This document shows, piece after piece, positions 35,935 to 47,668 of a stretch of DNA of 64,000 nt. The position numbers and the translations under genes were made by a program. A model generated the notes under the pieces. It searched no databases. It was not told the origin of the DNA and saw only the letters and a list, made by a program, of their open reading frames with translations. The stretch is from Brachypodium distachyon (Eukaryota > Streptophyta > Magnoliopsida > Poales > Poaceae): contig NC_016132.3 of NCBI RefSeq assembly GCF_000005505.3, positions 46,762,914-46,826,913 on the forward strand. Direction: 5' to 3'. Each line of letters starts with the position of its first letter. Within the stretch, counting starts at the first letter, position 1.

Positions 35935-37624
35935 TACGTTGTTGGTGATTGTTGATCCGGAAGGTGCTATATATGACCTAGGAAACACCATACCTATTGG
36001 GGTCAGGATAAATAAATATCCCTATAATATGAAGAGCGCCATGTAAGTTATCCTTCTAGCTAGTCGTGATGCTACTTGAAATTCTCTGCGACGAGGGACT
36101 TGTGAAACTCGTGCTACAGTTCTGTTTATTTTTCCTCGAAGGAGAGTTGATGGCTTTAGTTCGATTTATTGTTGACCCAAGAGAATGAACTTAGTTAGTG
36201 GGTGGGAAGTTAGCTAGGAGGTTATGATGCTCCATCATTTTTTGGCACATCACCTTGAAATAGCAGCACTACGTATAAATAAGGACGGGCAGTTAAGGGA
36301 GCACAAATATGTATGGATGATCGAAGTTTTTGTATATGCTAAAAAAATCCTGGATTATAAGATAAGTTCCCACGGATGGGCCTGTGCTTAGTGGTGACTA
36401 TTTGTTCTTACCCATCGGAGTTCAATCTTATGATTGATTTGGTGTTAAGTGGGACATGATATTGATGTCTCTAATATTTTCAAGAGAGACACATGTGTAG
36501 CGCTGTGGGGTGAATATGATACAAACGTTTTTCTTCTGATACCAATACAGATTTAATTTTAGCATTATTCAGCCGTATCCGAGATTATCCAATAATCGAT
36601 CAGATAGTCATTCGTTGACCTTATTCAACAATGATCCAACATGCTTAGGTTTACGTGAAGCTCAAATGTGGCATGTCAATATGGGTTCTGGGAGGGTATT
36701 GCGAGTGATATTCTAACTTATGCTTTTTGTTGTTGTCGTAATACATGTGGCACTAGATGAATATATATATGTTAGTTTTACGCGATGTCTGATTAAATAT
36801 ACATTATCGTTGCCAAGTTAGGCCGAAGTTCCATACGACAATCTGTTGGATCAGGGTCTTTCATTCTGTGAGACCAAAACTCCAAACGCTTCCTGAAGGT
36901 AGTCACAAACTCACCACAGGCACACCATGCATAGTGAGATATAGCCGTGCAAGAAGATCGGATTTGTCTTCTAGAATATTACTAGGACGATCGACATGTT
37001 CCACCTTGATATGCTTTCGGAGATTTACCTTGTACCATGTCCCCACCATTAATATTATGTCTTTTTCCACTGTATCTTTTGCATAATACTTTTTTAGTGC
37101 CTCTTGACATCTAATGCAGTGTTGTCCATCCATGTGGCCATCATCCAAGAATGCCCTCCATTGGATAAGCATTTATGCAAAAGGTACATATACAGCCCTA
37201 GAAAAACAGCTGTAATTCTATTTATCTTTCATTTGCTCCAATGTTTTTTCAATAGTATAATTGTCAATACGATGGATATAATCAAAGCAACAAAGCATGC
37301 AGAAAATGAATCTCAAGTTGTCAACCTTTTGAGACGGGTGGTGATGGTGGAGCTTAGGATTCTATGGACCTACTCCAAATGGAAGACTACCTAAACCTCT
37401 TTACAGTGAAGTAGCTAGGGAGCTAGTGCCAAATGCATCAAAATTATATTAGTACCACAAACTATGGTAATTTCCGGTTGTACTCTTCAGCATTTTTTTA
37501 TTGTCTTAGATATACTTAGTAGTAGTTAACTTCCTTTTCACGGTTTCCCAGATAAAGTAAACCTCTGACCATTGTGTCATAGGATAAATTGATAGAACTG
37601 TACTTAGATCCACTCTTTGAATCA

Positions 37625-37666
37625 TGTAGTGTTCCTTTTTTTTGAACGCTTCTTGTAGCGTTCCTT
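37625..37666 (-). repeat. Retroposition-like scar
   Basis: TGTAGTGTTCCTT (37625-37637, one base uncertain) and TGTAGCGTTCCTT (37654-37666) flank TTTTTTGAACGCTTCT. There is one mismatch in 13 bases. Confidence 0.55.
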
Positions 37667-37735
37667 AACTCTGTTCTAGGAAACTTTGCTCAGTTCCCAT
37701 TACAAATTCAGGATGAAGAACTTATCATATTATAC

Positions 37736-37920
37736 TCCTTCCGTTCGTTAAATTAGGCCGTATATTGTTTTATTTGATCAAGCCTTTGACCAAGATTTAC
37801 TTTATTAATATATTTTTAGAAATAAAATTGATATCATTGGATTCGTATTCAAAAGTACTTGTTTATGATTATGATTTATATCGCATAAGTCACACGTTAA
37901 TGGAGTAATCTTTGGTCAAA
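37736..37920. mobile_element. Stowaway MITE, right end missing
   Basis: The left end CTCCTTCCGTTCGTTAAATT follows TA. The body contains TTTGACCAAGATTTAC and an AT-rich core, but no matching right terminus is visible. Its right boundary is approximate. Confidence 0.55.
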
Positions 37921-40615
37921 TGCTCGGTAAAAATATAATATATGTCTTGCACCTGGATAATAAATGTGGGCAGCAGTACTAATAGTCTCCGTTTCTCATG
38001 ACGAGTTAGCTAGCCCTGATCGTGCTCAGCCATCTCGACAATGATTTGGTCGCGGTACGTGCAGAGGTACACGTCCGAAGCAGCACAAAAAGCCGGAGGC
38101 GGACACACTCCCTCGACAAGAGGTTTGCAGCCAGGATACGAAGAAATGGGCAGCCTCTTTATGCCAAAAAAGGCTGACTCACTTTGCATTTCTGTGCGTG
38201 CGTGCACGTATGCAGAGAGAAGGTGGGTACTGGACTGCTGTGGGTGTTGACAGTTATATTCTGATCACTACCGTCTGGGGGCAGGCGGTTAGTGGAGGGA
38301 GGGGCCAGCAGCACCAGGTTTTATATAGCATTGACAAATCAGGGGGGCGATCATGAGCTGATTAGTGGCTGGCCCAATCAGGGCAGAAGAGAGAGATGGC
38401 GATCGTCTTGACTACGCACAGTCATGCTGCCCGAGAAAAAGGAAAGGCGCCGCACCACCACTTGGGTCATGCAGCACTTGACTTGGTTCCTCTCAACGCC
38501 TGCCAGTATCATCTGCTTCTCCCATTGTGTTGTACTACTGGACACTGACAGCTACCTTTGTCGTCGCGCGTGTGTGTCTCCAGTGCTATTTGAGCTCCTT
38601 CCGCTCCCTTTTCTTTGTTTCAAATTTTGAGTTGAACCAGTTAACTTAATTTGTTGTGAAAACGCCTTTCGCACAGCAGGAACGATCGAGTGCTAATTTG
38701 ATTATAATTAATCTCCGATCAATCGTATGCTTCTTATATCTGACTAATGACATCACCTTCTTGTTCAGACCATCTAGCTGCAGAGCTTCTGAAGCAGTGA
38801 TCCAATTCATTGTGATCTTTAATTAATTCATTATATAATGCATGCGGTGATTAAGAAGAAGCTAGGCAAGTTGAGGCCTTTTATTTCCTTTGTAGATTTG
38901 TCTATGTCGCATATGAAAAGAAGCTCTGTGGTTATGCACCTCGATCGAGAAAGCCACTAGTTGTTTTCACCTACAAAGAGTCGGCCAGTACGTGTGCGTA
39001 CTTTTGGAACTAGTTAGCACTTATCCTCCTAATCCCAAATAGTGCTTACATACAAGTAGGGTGACCTGGACCCCCATACATCTTGAATGGCATGTGAAAG
39101 CAAAAATGTAGCTAGGCTCATGCATCACCGGACCATCTCCTTCATACCTCCAGAAAAGGAAAGGTAAAAAAAAGTCTTTAATTAGTCGATCCTGACTCTG
39201 GCCAAGGCCGACCTAAGCATGGAAAAAAGAAGGGGGAACGATGTTCCTGTAGCCGAACAAGGCACCCGTTTTGACATAAACTGCAGGTTAATTAGTTCTC
39301 TCCAGAAAACCCTGTAAGACAGGCTGTAAACTTGGAACTGTACCGGTTGACATTGATCTCTTACACACGACAACGATGACCGACCACTCGTAGCTATAGC
39401 TGTTGATGTGTGCCACTTGGTTCCAGTTCCGATACTCTAAGGTCTATACGCACGCTTCTCTTCCGTCATTGTCAAATCAGATAGCACAGTCGATCGGGAT
39501 GTTAACCTACCGAGAGTAAGTCAGCTCAAGAGATCGTACAAGCCAGCACAGAGAGAATATCCCCACGCAGGCGACGGTGCAGATCAGTAATTAGATCTCG
39601 CTAGGCTGCAAACATGCATCTTAGGTTTCGCCTAATAAGTACGCAGAATTAACCCCTGCCCAGTGCTCGATCACTAAACTCCGAGTCTAAGGAACCACCT
39701 TGCTTTGCAAATTAAGATCCCTTGTGCACTCGCAGCATACCTTCGCAAAGATCCCTTCTGAGGGTATGCAGCAGTTAGCTAACGACTCTGGAGATCGAGT
39801 TGGATGCTTGGAGCAACACACTCTATATATAACAATGATGATATGACTCAGCAACGCACATAATATAGGAGTGCATGATGACCCGCTGATGAGCTCGAAT
39901 CACCCTCTAATTTTCTTTTAATTTGATTTTCTCCCTGATAGGACCGGCCGCACGGACGGACGTAGTGACAACGGACAACCACCAGGCTCCATAATTTTTC
40001 GCTTTCCCTGTTTGGGATCACTATTTATTCTGAATTCGTCCAGCGGTCGAGACAAAGATGACCTAGTCCAACACTTAGTTAATCCGATGTGCTCGCTTCT
40101 CCGGCGAAATGGGGGTCGTAGTCTCATACGTAGGGCTAGCTGGTTGGCCATAATATTAATCTCTCAGCTCTGTAATGCAAGTAGCAACTGCAGCTGCAAC
40201 TGTTGGATGGGGATGGAGGGGTACTCTGCTTTTTCAGCATTAGAGAATGGTTCTGCTGCATAGATTGGTCATTGGTATAGTAAATTCTTGTGTCAAGTTA
40301 AACAAACGTGATATACTCCCTGCTAATTTAGCTTTTGCACAATAATGGAGGCGCCTTAGCTGCCAATTCGGTGCTTTACTGACGGGGAGATTCTCCAGAG
40401 TCATTGGAGCCATTTTTCTTTTCAAATTTGACAGCCCAGCCAATGATCTCAACTCTATATCAAAGTCAGAGGTACTCTCTAGTCCCTAGTGACAGGTTAG
40501 CCCTCTAATACTCGATCCGTCCGTGTGACACGCTACATGTCGTTTTAGTAGATGCAGAAATCAAACATTTTAAGATTTGATCACCGATAGCCAAATGTAT
40601 ATCATAAAATTTATA

Positions 40616-40737
40616 CTTCCTCCGTCCAACAACGGATGTCTCAACTTTGATTAAATTTGAATGATCTATACACTAAGTCATGTCTAAATGCATCCAAATT
40701 TTGACAAACTTGGGACATCTTTTGTTTGACGGAGGAG
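40616..40737. mobile_element. Stowaway MITE, 122 bp
   Basis: It runs from CTTCCTCCGTCCAACAA to TTGTTTGACGGAGGAG, with TA on both sides. An eroded relative (CTCGATCCGTCC) starts near 40512. Confidence 0.8.
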
Positions 40738-41407
40738 TACCTGTTTTTATTTACTCGGACATACTTTCATCCAAGTACCAACCGCACGCGAAGTGGTGAA
40801 GCTTTTGACAGTTCTTCATAAAATTTGTTTTTGACAACGTTTCATGATCTCTTCTGTGTTTACTTTGAAATCCTCTTAATAACACCCCCTCTACAAACAG
40901 AGCCAAGCTCCGCCACTATATGAGCGTGCAAACAAGTTTGACTAACATAATTGAAACATGAAGAAAAAACTATTCTATTGACATTCGGAGGTGTAGCTTA
41001 ATTTTTCTTAAACATTTACATGCTGTTTATCTTGAATTTTTATTGTGGATTTTTTAATTAACAACTTTTGCATGCTATTAAACATAGGCTAGTATAAACA
41101 AGAGAAGTATTACAAAGTGCAAGATTTGATTTCCACATATATCAATCATCTAAAAAAATTATGTTAAAATTTTGAAACATTGTAAAAAGAATGAAATGTC
41201 ACATTAAAAAAGTTCTAACTAAAGAAATGTCACATAAAAACTGTAAGCAAGAAAAAAGCAACAATACTCATGTATAAAGAATGAAATTAAGAGTAATCAG
41301 AAGTAAGTACAATTAACAGGCTACAAATATAGGAGTGATTAGGGAATGTTATAAAAATTATCTGTAACCGTTAGATCATGAATAACTACAGAAAAAGATT
41401 AAACACT

Positions 41408-41590
41408 TTTTTTTTCTCGAACACACCGAGCGGCGTGTCATTTTCATTAAGAAGGAAGCGCAAGAAGCGCGAGTACAAACGAAGGCAACAAAAGGTGAGA
41501 GCCAACGGGCTCAAAACAACAAAAAAAGAGAATGGAAAAAAAGGCCAAAGCCAGTATACAGGGAGGGGCTCGGATGAGAAGTATGCCAAC
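41408..41590 (-). mobile_element. LINE 3' end, minus strand, 5'-truncated
   Basis: On the minus strand the segment ends TTAATGAAAATGACACGCCG, then GTGTGTTCGAG and a poly-A run (41408-41417 as T). Grass LINE remnants commonly end this way. No coding is left; the left (5') boundary is a guess. Confidence 0.5.
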
Positions 41591-43519
41591 CAACTCTTGT
41601 TTTTTATTCCAGTAGAAATTGATGTTCAAACTGTAAAACTGAGAGCTAAACTGAAGATCTTGTTAAAGCTTAAAGCAACACTGTGTCGTGGAGAGAGTAG
41701 TATTTTAGGATGATTTTCCCTCGATGCTTAGAAGGAAAATACCTTAATTTGGCTAGTGAAAGTAGTTAACAATGTTAATGAGTGAAATAAAGGTAATAGG
41801 CACACAATTTGGATGCTAAAGGATGCAGTGGCATTATATAGACGCTTAACTACATCATGGGAATTCAGGTTGTGTTTGCCCTCCTTTTTGAAAAAAAAGG
41901 GTTGTATTTGGCGTTGCATATTTTCTTCCGAAGGCACTTCCAGTTCCATGCATGGTTGACAACATGTCCTTATTTGAATTGGGAACATGATACCAGCCCA
42001 ATACGCAAACACATAAAGTTGAAGAGGCGTTCTGTTTAGTTAATCTGGATTTATTCCTCTTAATAGTGTGCTCCACATAGATAGATACCACACGTAGCAC
42101 AAAGTAGACAAAAACAAAACTCATAATGAATGGCCACTAGAATCGCACAAGAGCGGGGAATGCTCCTGGCCACGGGAATCGCAATTCGCAAAGCAGGGTT
42201 ATACACCATGAAACGAGTGCGAACAAAAAGGCCTCAAGCTCGTCTCTGTCTCCGCGGAAAGAAAGAAGAGAAAAAGGAATTAGAGGAAGAGAGAGGCATA
42301 TATCCATGCGCCCCATATAGCCCTTGCTAGCGGGCAGCGCGCACGCACCGGAGATTAAAGATCATTCCACCGAGCCACGCACTTACCCGTGTTGTCTCGG
42401 CTCGCAAGGGCTCGACACATCGGCATCGCCGTGTGCACTTCCCGATCTGCTGTTTCGGTACAAATTTGAAACAAGAATTTAGGAACGGAAGAAAACGATC
42501 GATCCCCAGCAGCGACGCAGTATAATATTCCTACGACGTCGGTTCCGTTCAATCTTCCAGGGACATAACACAACACAACTTGGGCTGGGGGGCATCTTTC
42601 CGGAGAAAGCGAGCCGCGGCCGACGGAAGGGGGACGAGGAAAGAGCAGCAATCATGTGCGGGACAGAGGAACAGCTCGAACGAATATTCACGATCGGCTC
42701 GACGAACAGCGAGGCGAAAACGACGACGGTGTTTTGTTCTGTTGTTAGTATTTTACAGAGCAAGTGATGGGCGCCAAAAAGGACCCTTCTGTCGCCCTGT
42801 GCTGCAGATGGCACCTAATTCAGTTGGGGTATATGGATGACTCCAGTATTATATATATGTGATCTGGTGCGTGCAGTCGGGAGGTAAGAGCTTTGATCGG
42901 CGATGCAAAGAGGAGGTCAAAGGCTAGCGGGAATCCTATGCGCGCCGTCGATTAAACAAGGCAAGCCACTACATGGGATACGAATTGTACGAAAGCTAGG
43001 GCAAATCCTATCCTAAATTCCTGTCCGGTTGGGAGTTACTATATATTAGCTCCACCGCACGGGTCTCATGGTGCATCCGTCAAAAGATTGGTGTCAAGGG
43101 ACGGATTCGTTAGTTCTGGGCGCAGATTGGTTGGTTATCGTCAGATCGACAGCAGAGTTAACAGATGCAGCATTTTTCAGTTTCTTAAGGGAGAAGAGAC
43201 ATCTATCATTTCCAGTCTAGCTACTGGTTTCGTTGTGTTGGAAGCAGGCGTTCATTTGGTATGGATTAACAACAACATAGTGTGGACATGTGGTGGTGGC
43301 CGTAGATACTACGAAGAACAATGGGTTTCAGTTGTTGTAGGTTGCCAGGTTGGGTCGATGAGCACATCAGGCATGCAGCGATCACGCTTGAATCCCAGGG
43401 TATTATGTCGCAGAGAAGAAAAACGGATGTCAGCCCACCGTCTTGACCCATACCAGCAAAAGACGAAAACTGCCAAAACAAAGCCCAGTTTTTTTCAGTA
43501 AACTGGAGCGACTAAGGAA

Positions 43520-43600
43520 GGCCAACATCTGTTCCTCAAAAACAAAAAGGCCCACAGGAAAATAAAGCCCACAAGGCAAAACAAAACCCAGGCCGGGTTC
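43520..43600 (+). promoter_or_regulatory. Possible TAF11 promoter motifs (GGCCCA/AGCCCA)
   Basis: AGGCCCAC and AAGCCCAC lie 90-150 bases before the TAF11 start. They are reverse-strand site II-type cores, common in promoters of housekeeping plant genes. No TATA box was seen. Confidence 0.4.
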
Positions 43601-43690
43601 GTGTGCCACTATCTGCCCGACACGCGTGATCTAGAATCGTCTTCCGTCTGTCAAGCTCCGCGGCCCATCTCGAGCACTCGCCCCGCGGCC

Positions 43691-46276
43691 ATGAAGGATC
43701 CCTTTGAGGCGGCCGTCGAGGAGCAGGAGTCGCCGCCGGACTCGCCGGCGCAGCCCGAGGAGGACGCCGCCGCAGAGGCACCCCACGCGATCTCCGAGGA
43801 TTATGACGGCGGCGCAGCCTCCGGTGGCCCGCGCGCCCCGCCGCCGCGGCCGCAGCCTTCGTCGCATGCCGGGCCCTCCACCTCGGTCGCCCCGGCCTTG
43901 CCTAGGACCAAGGTCCGGCACCAGAAGGAGCAAGATGACGACGACGACGAGGAAGACCACATGGAGGTTGACCTCGACAAGCTGCCCTCCGGCACCAGCG
44001 ACCCCGACAAGCTTGCCAAGATGAAGTCAGTGCCTGTCTATCCCTTCCTCGACCTAGCTTTGGCTTATTTGATGCTAGAAATTTGCTTCTTCTTTTCACA
44101 TTGTAGCTGATTTCTTGGTAAAAGAGATGGGCGTTTGTGAATCAGCTATTCTGTGTATCCTAATTTGGCCCAAGTTAACCACATAAAGATCATTTGCAAG
44201 CAGGAAGTATATAGATGGCTATACAATCCAAGCTTTGGCCAAAGTGTAGCATGTTAGCATCATTCGCCCATAATTTTTGTTTAGTTAGTTTGTGATAGTT
44301 GCACCTGTTCCAGGGATGGTTTATGAATAGTACTAGAAAATAAGCTTTTCTCTGTTGTTAGACAAGTAACTACAGTTACAGATCAAATTGGCATTCTTCA
44401 CTTCTACTCCTTCGGTCCGGTATTAAGTGTCGCGACTTCGTCTAGATACGCATGTACCTACATACTAAAACGCGTCTAGATACATGCGTATCTAGACAAA
44501 TTTGCGACACTTAATACCAGATGGAGGGAGTAGGATTTATATTCCAGAAAAGGGCTCATATTGTGTGTATCAAGTGCTGAATGCTTCCTTTTATAGTGCT
44601 CTACTGTCCCAATTTACTGAAGACCAGATGAACCGGTATGAGTCATTTCGGAGATCTGGATTCCAGAAATCGAACATGAAAAAGGTATGGCCCTGTTCCA
44701 TATTTCACTGAAGTTAACTTGAATAATTTAAATTGAAGAATCTGATACATCTATCATGCACACCTGTCTCAATTTGTCTCATTGTTTGCATTTATATAAG
44801 GTATCTATATAATGTTATGTTCATATTATAATCTTGCTGGGCTTGTCTTAAGTCTTAAGCCTATCCCATGTCTCTGTTTTCCTGTTACAGAACACTTTAT
44901 TTCCCGACATGTTTCCTTTCCTTTGTGAAAGGTCGTTTTGGAATTATACCAGTAGTAAATAGTACTCCCTCCGTTTCTAAATGTAAGAAGTTCTAGCATT
45001 CTCCTAAGTCAAACTTTTTAAACTTTGATCAAATTTATAAAAAAATCTACCAACATCTATGGCTCTAAATGAGTTTTATTAAATCCATCATGACGTATAT
45101 TTTTGCAATATATTTATTTGATAGTATTTATGTTGATATTTTCTATAAACTTGATCACATTGTAAAAAGTTTGACTTAGGACAAAGCTAGAACTTCTTAT
45201 ATTTAGGAATGGAGGTAGTACATGTCTTGAATTTGTCAAATTGTAGATGAAACTTCATTAGTGCTTGCTTTCACCCTGGTTGGACCCTGTTTGTTTTCTC
45301 ATTGCATATCGTTAGCATTTGTCTTTACTGATTAACTCTGCACTTCCCTCAAAATTGAAGAAAAGACTGGCAACATATCTGTTTGTGCTAGTAAGTTATA
45401 GGAGGCTACAAGGGATTCTTGTAGAACCATTCTGCAGGTTGATTTAGTTTTCTTGCTAATATTTTGTAAAGTGGACGATGGCCTTGTGTCTGGAGCCATC
45501 AGGTCTAAAACGCTCCACTGGTGGCAGGGACAAATGGCTTCATGCATTTGCTGTTCAGTGATTCAGTCGAGTGTGTGCATAGATTTTAGACTTGACCTTT
45601 TATCTCTTGTTTTTGCCAGCTATTGGCGAGTATTACTGGAAGTCAGAAGATATCTATGCCAACAACGATTGTGGTATCAGGAATAGCAAAGATGTTTGTT
45701 GGTGAGGTTATTGAAACAGGCAAGTTCAGAGTACTTATCGTATTTACATTGTTTCTTATAGAACTCTACCACCTATGACATCGATGTATGCAATATTTGT
45801 GGTTATATGTGTTAGCATGAACAAGCAACATATCTGGGGTTTTATATTTGTTGATTAATTAAGTGTTTATGGTTGTCCCTGCCAAAAGTCCTTTCTGCTT
45901 TTCAGCTCATGATATATTGTATGAAACACAATTTCTGTATCCCCGTCCTATGCAAATTAGGTTGGCATAACAAGCAAAGTATATGCAATTTTATATTTAT
46001 TAACTCATTATAGGTTTATAGCGAGCCTTCTGTAGTTTTTCGTTCCAAAAGTCATTTCTGCTTTCCAGTTCACGATATATTATTGTATGAAACATATTTC
46101 ACGATATATTAGATGGTGTTTTTGAACAATTCAACCTGTGTATTGCAGCTAGAATAGTTATGACTGAGAGGAAGGATTCTGGACCCATCAGACCTTGCCA
46201 CATCAGAGAAGCATACCGAAGATTGAAGCTTGAAGGGAAGATCCCAAAGCGATCTGTTCCAAGGCTCTTCCGCTAG
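43691..46276 (+). CDS. TAF11: TFIID subunit 11 (TAF11)
   Basis: Four exons, 43691-44025, 44597-44684, 45620-45719 and 46149-46276, encode 216 residues. TAF11 is a histone-fold subunit that pairs with TAF13 inside the general transcription factor TFIID in the nucleus. The N-terminal 110 residues are Pro/Ala/Glu-rich and disordered, with an acidic run (DDDDDEED) at 82-89. The C-terminal half is the hTAFII28-type domain: SQFTEDQMNRYESFRRSGFQ, ISMPTTIVVSGIAKMFVGE, ETARIVMTERKDSGPIRP, and the terminal RRLKLEGKIPKRSVPRLFR. Intron 3 (45720-46148) begins GCAAGT rather than GT. Using the nearby GT instead gives an immediate stop, so a GC-AG intron is required to keep ETARIVM. Introns 1 and 2 each carry a Stowaway MITE. 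The start is the only ATG giving the family N terminus. Confidence 0.95.
44407..44530. mobile_element. Stowaway MITE in TAF11 intron 1
   Basis: Ends are CTCCTTCGGTCCGGTATT and AATACCAGATGGAGGGAG, flanked by TA on both sides; the interior GTCTAGATACGCATG pairs with its inverse. The right end lies 66 bases before the exon 2 start. Confidence 0.85.
44965..45218. mobile_element. Stowaway MITE, 254 bp, in TAF11 intron 2
   Basis: Ends are CTCCCTCCGTTTCTAAAT and ATTTAGGAATGGAGGTAG, with TA on both sides. Subterminal blocks AGTCAAACTTTTTAAAC and AAAAAGTTTGACTTAGG are inverse copies. Confidence 0.9.
45720..46148 (+). other. GC-AG intron of TAF11
   Basis: The donor is CAG followed by GCAAGT, a strong match to the usual donor context apart from C at position 2. 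The acceptor is ATTGCAG. Phase and protein conservation both require it. Confidence 0.85.
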
Positions 46277-46432
46277 AATTGAAGCTTGTATGTTGATGCC
46301 ACTCAGAACCTGTATGATTCTATTCATTTTACTTTGGTTTTCAATGTTCTCTTTATTTGCCATCACAAAATGAGCAAAGAACAAGCTGAGTCCCAAGGGG
46401 AAGTATGATGCTGCTGCTCTGTATTGGCTGTA

Positions 46433-46525
46433 AGGTCGTGTCTGTTAACTAGCTGTACCGTGGCAACAATCGTGTCCGTTGAATCTGGTGGCAATTCATT
46501 TCGTGACATGATCCATAAAAAATTC
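46433..46525 (+). repeat. Left copy of a diverged direct repeat
   Basis: Contains GTTAACTAGCT, CGTGTCCGTTGAATCTGGTG and TCGTGACATGATCC, matching a second copy at 48990-49090 in the same order. Confidence 0.7.
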
Positions 46526-46782
46526 TAAATGATGAAATGAAGTGAGCATTTATTAAGCAGATGTTACTCAGAAACCTGCAAATAAAATAACACTGCAGAT
46601 TGGTATGTAGGAGATCTAAGACCAAAGCACGTGCTAGTTAGTTACTTTTGATCAAGTAGCATGCATGTACGTACCTAATAAAACATGTGTTGTCTGTTGC
46701 ATATCTCCACTGATCATCAACTATAGGGTTGGGATATTGCACCTTCCACACCGGCGACATAGGTAGTAACAACACGCAGATA

Positions 46783-46867
46783 CTCCCTCCGATCTTAAAT
46801 TCTCACTAAATTCTTATTGTTGTTTTAGTTCAAAACATATTAGTCGTAATTTATTTATCGGAGGGAG
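46783..46867. mobile_element. Stowaway MITE, 85 bp
   Basis: Begins CTCCCTCCGATCTTAAATT and ends TTATCGGAGGGAG, with TA on both sides. Confidence 0.85.
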
Positions 46868-47355
46868 TATCTGTTAAGAAAGGCAAGCCAATCTGATACT
46901 GGGGATCAAATTTGCATATCAGAAGCTAAGAAGAAATCTGAAGCTGATGGTATGCAAACATTGTGTAAGAAAAAAAATGGGATATGCGAATACTCAAATG
47001 TACCTGCACAAGTATAGTTTTGCAGTTTGCATCCCGGTTTCCCAATTTTATCTATCAGTTCTTAATACACTCAGGATAATCCTTTGGCGCAACCGTCAAG
47101 AAAAATAACCTTCGTTTGAACTTGTGAAACTGTGAAATATCATATTAATAAATGATTACAAGTAGAGGATGCAGATGCAGCACCATGTCGGAAAAAAAAT
47201 GCACAACTAATTATATCCAGGTTTTGTGAAGCGCTAATATTTCAAGTCGTAAAGAGAAGCGATGAGTCAAATATATAACTGCACACCAAGAACATAAAAA
47301 TGGACCTGGGAGATTTCCGCTTCCCTGCTTGCTCAGTGATCCTAACAAAAATATA

Positions 47356-47447
47356 CTCCCTCCGTCCCATATCAAGTGACTCAAATTTTTGCCCAAATAT
47401 GAAGGTATCTATGCTCAAAAAACGCTAAAAAAATGGGCCCGAGGGAG
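47356..47447. mobile_element. Stowaway MITE, 92 bp, degenerate right end
   Basis: Begins CTCCCTCCGTCCCATATC after TA and ends ATGGGCCCGAGGGAG before TA. Confidence 0.75.
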
Positions 47448-47609
47448 TAATCACTAGCAACACGCAGGTTTGCTGCAACGGGGTATCTGGATAGGAAGGT
47501 GCAGCAGCTGCGCACTACTGCCCAATTCGGAGAAGAGGCGAGGCACCGCTGGGAAGCTGCACGGTCTCAAGCAAAAGCTGACAGAAAGAAATGGGGAGAG
47601 ATCGCTCAC

Positions 47610-47668
47610 CGTCTTATCACGTTAGTGTCATACCCGAGGCGCTCCTTGTTGCCGGACGCATCTGCCAT
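47610..47668 (-). pseudogene. Orphan first exon of an unidentified gene
   Basis: On the minus strand an ATG opens into MADASGNKERLGYDTNVIRR and ends at CG followed by a strong GTGAGC donor after 59 bases. Upstream on the same strand lie a leader-like stretch and a TGGGCC motif near 47970. No second exon in phase was found in the remaining 1.3 kb before TAF11. This looks like the 5' end of a gene that was cut off or captured by a mobile element. It could be a chance frame. Confidence 0.3.

Larger units (their letters stand above)
34266..43690. other. Long gene-poor interval
   Basis: The 9.4 kb between the purine permease and TAF11 genes is AT-rich and holds MITEs, two retroposition-like scars and a LINE end, each listed separately. 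No gene is supported on either strand. Open frames are under 140 residues and without motifs. GC-richer patches at 42130-42840 and 43090-43500 have no splice-consistent gene structure. Confidence 0.5.
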
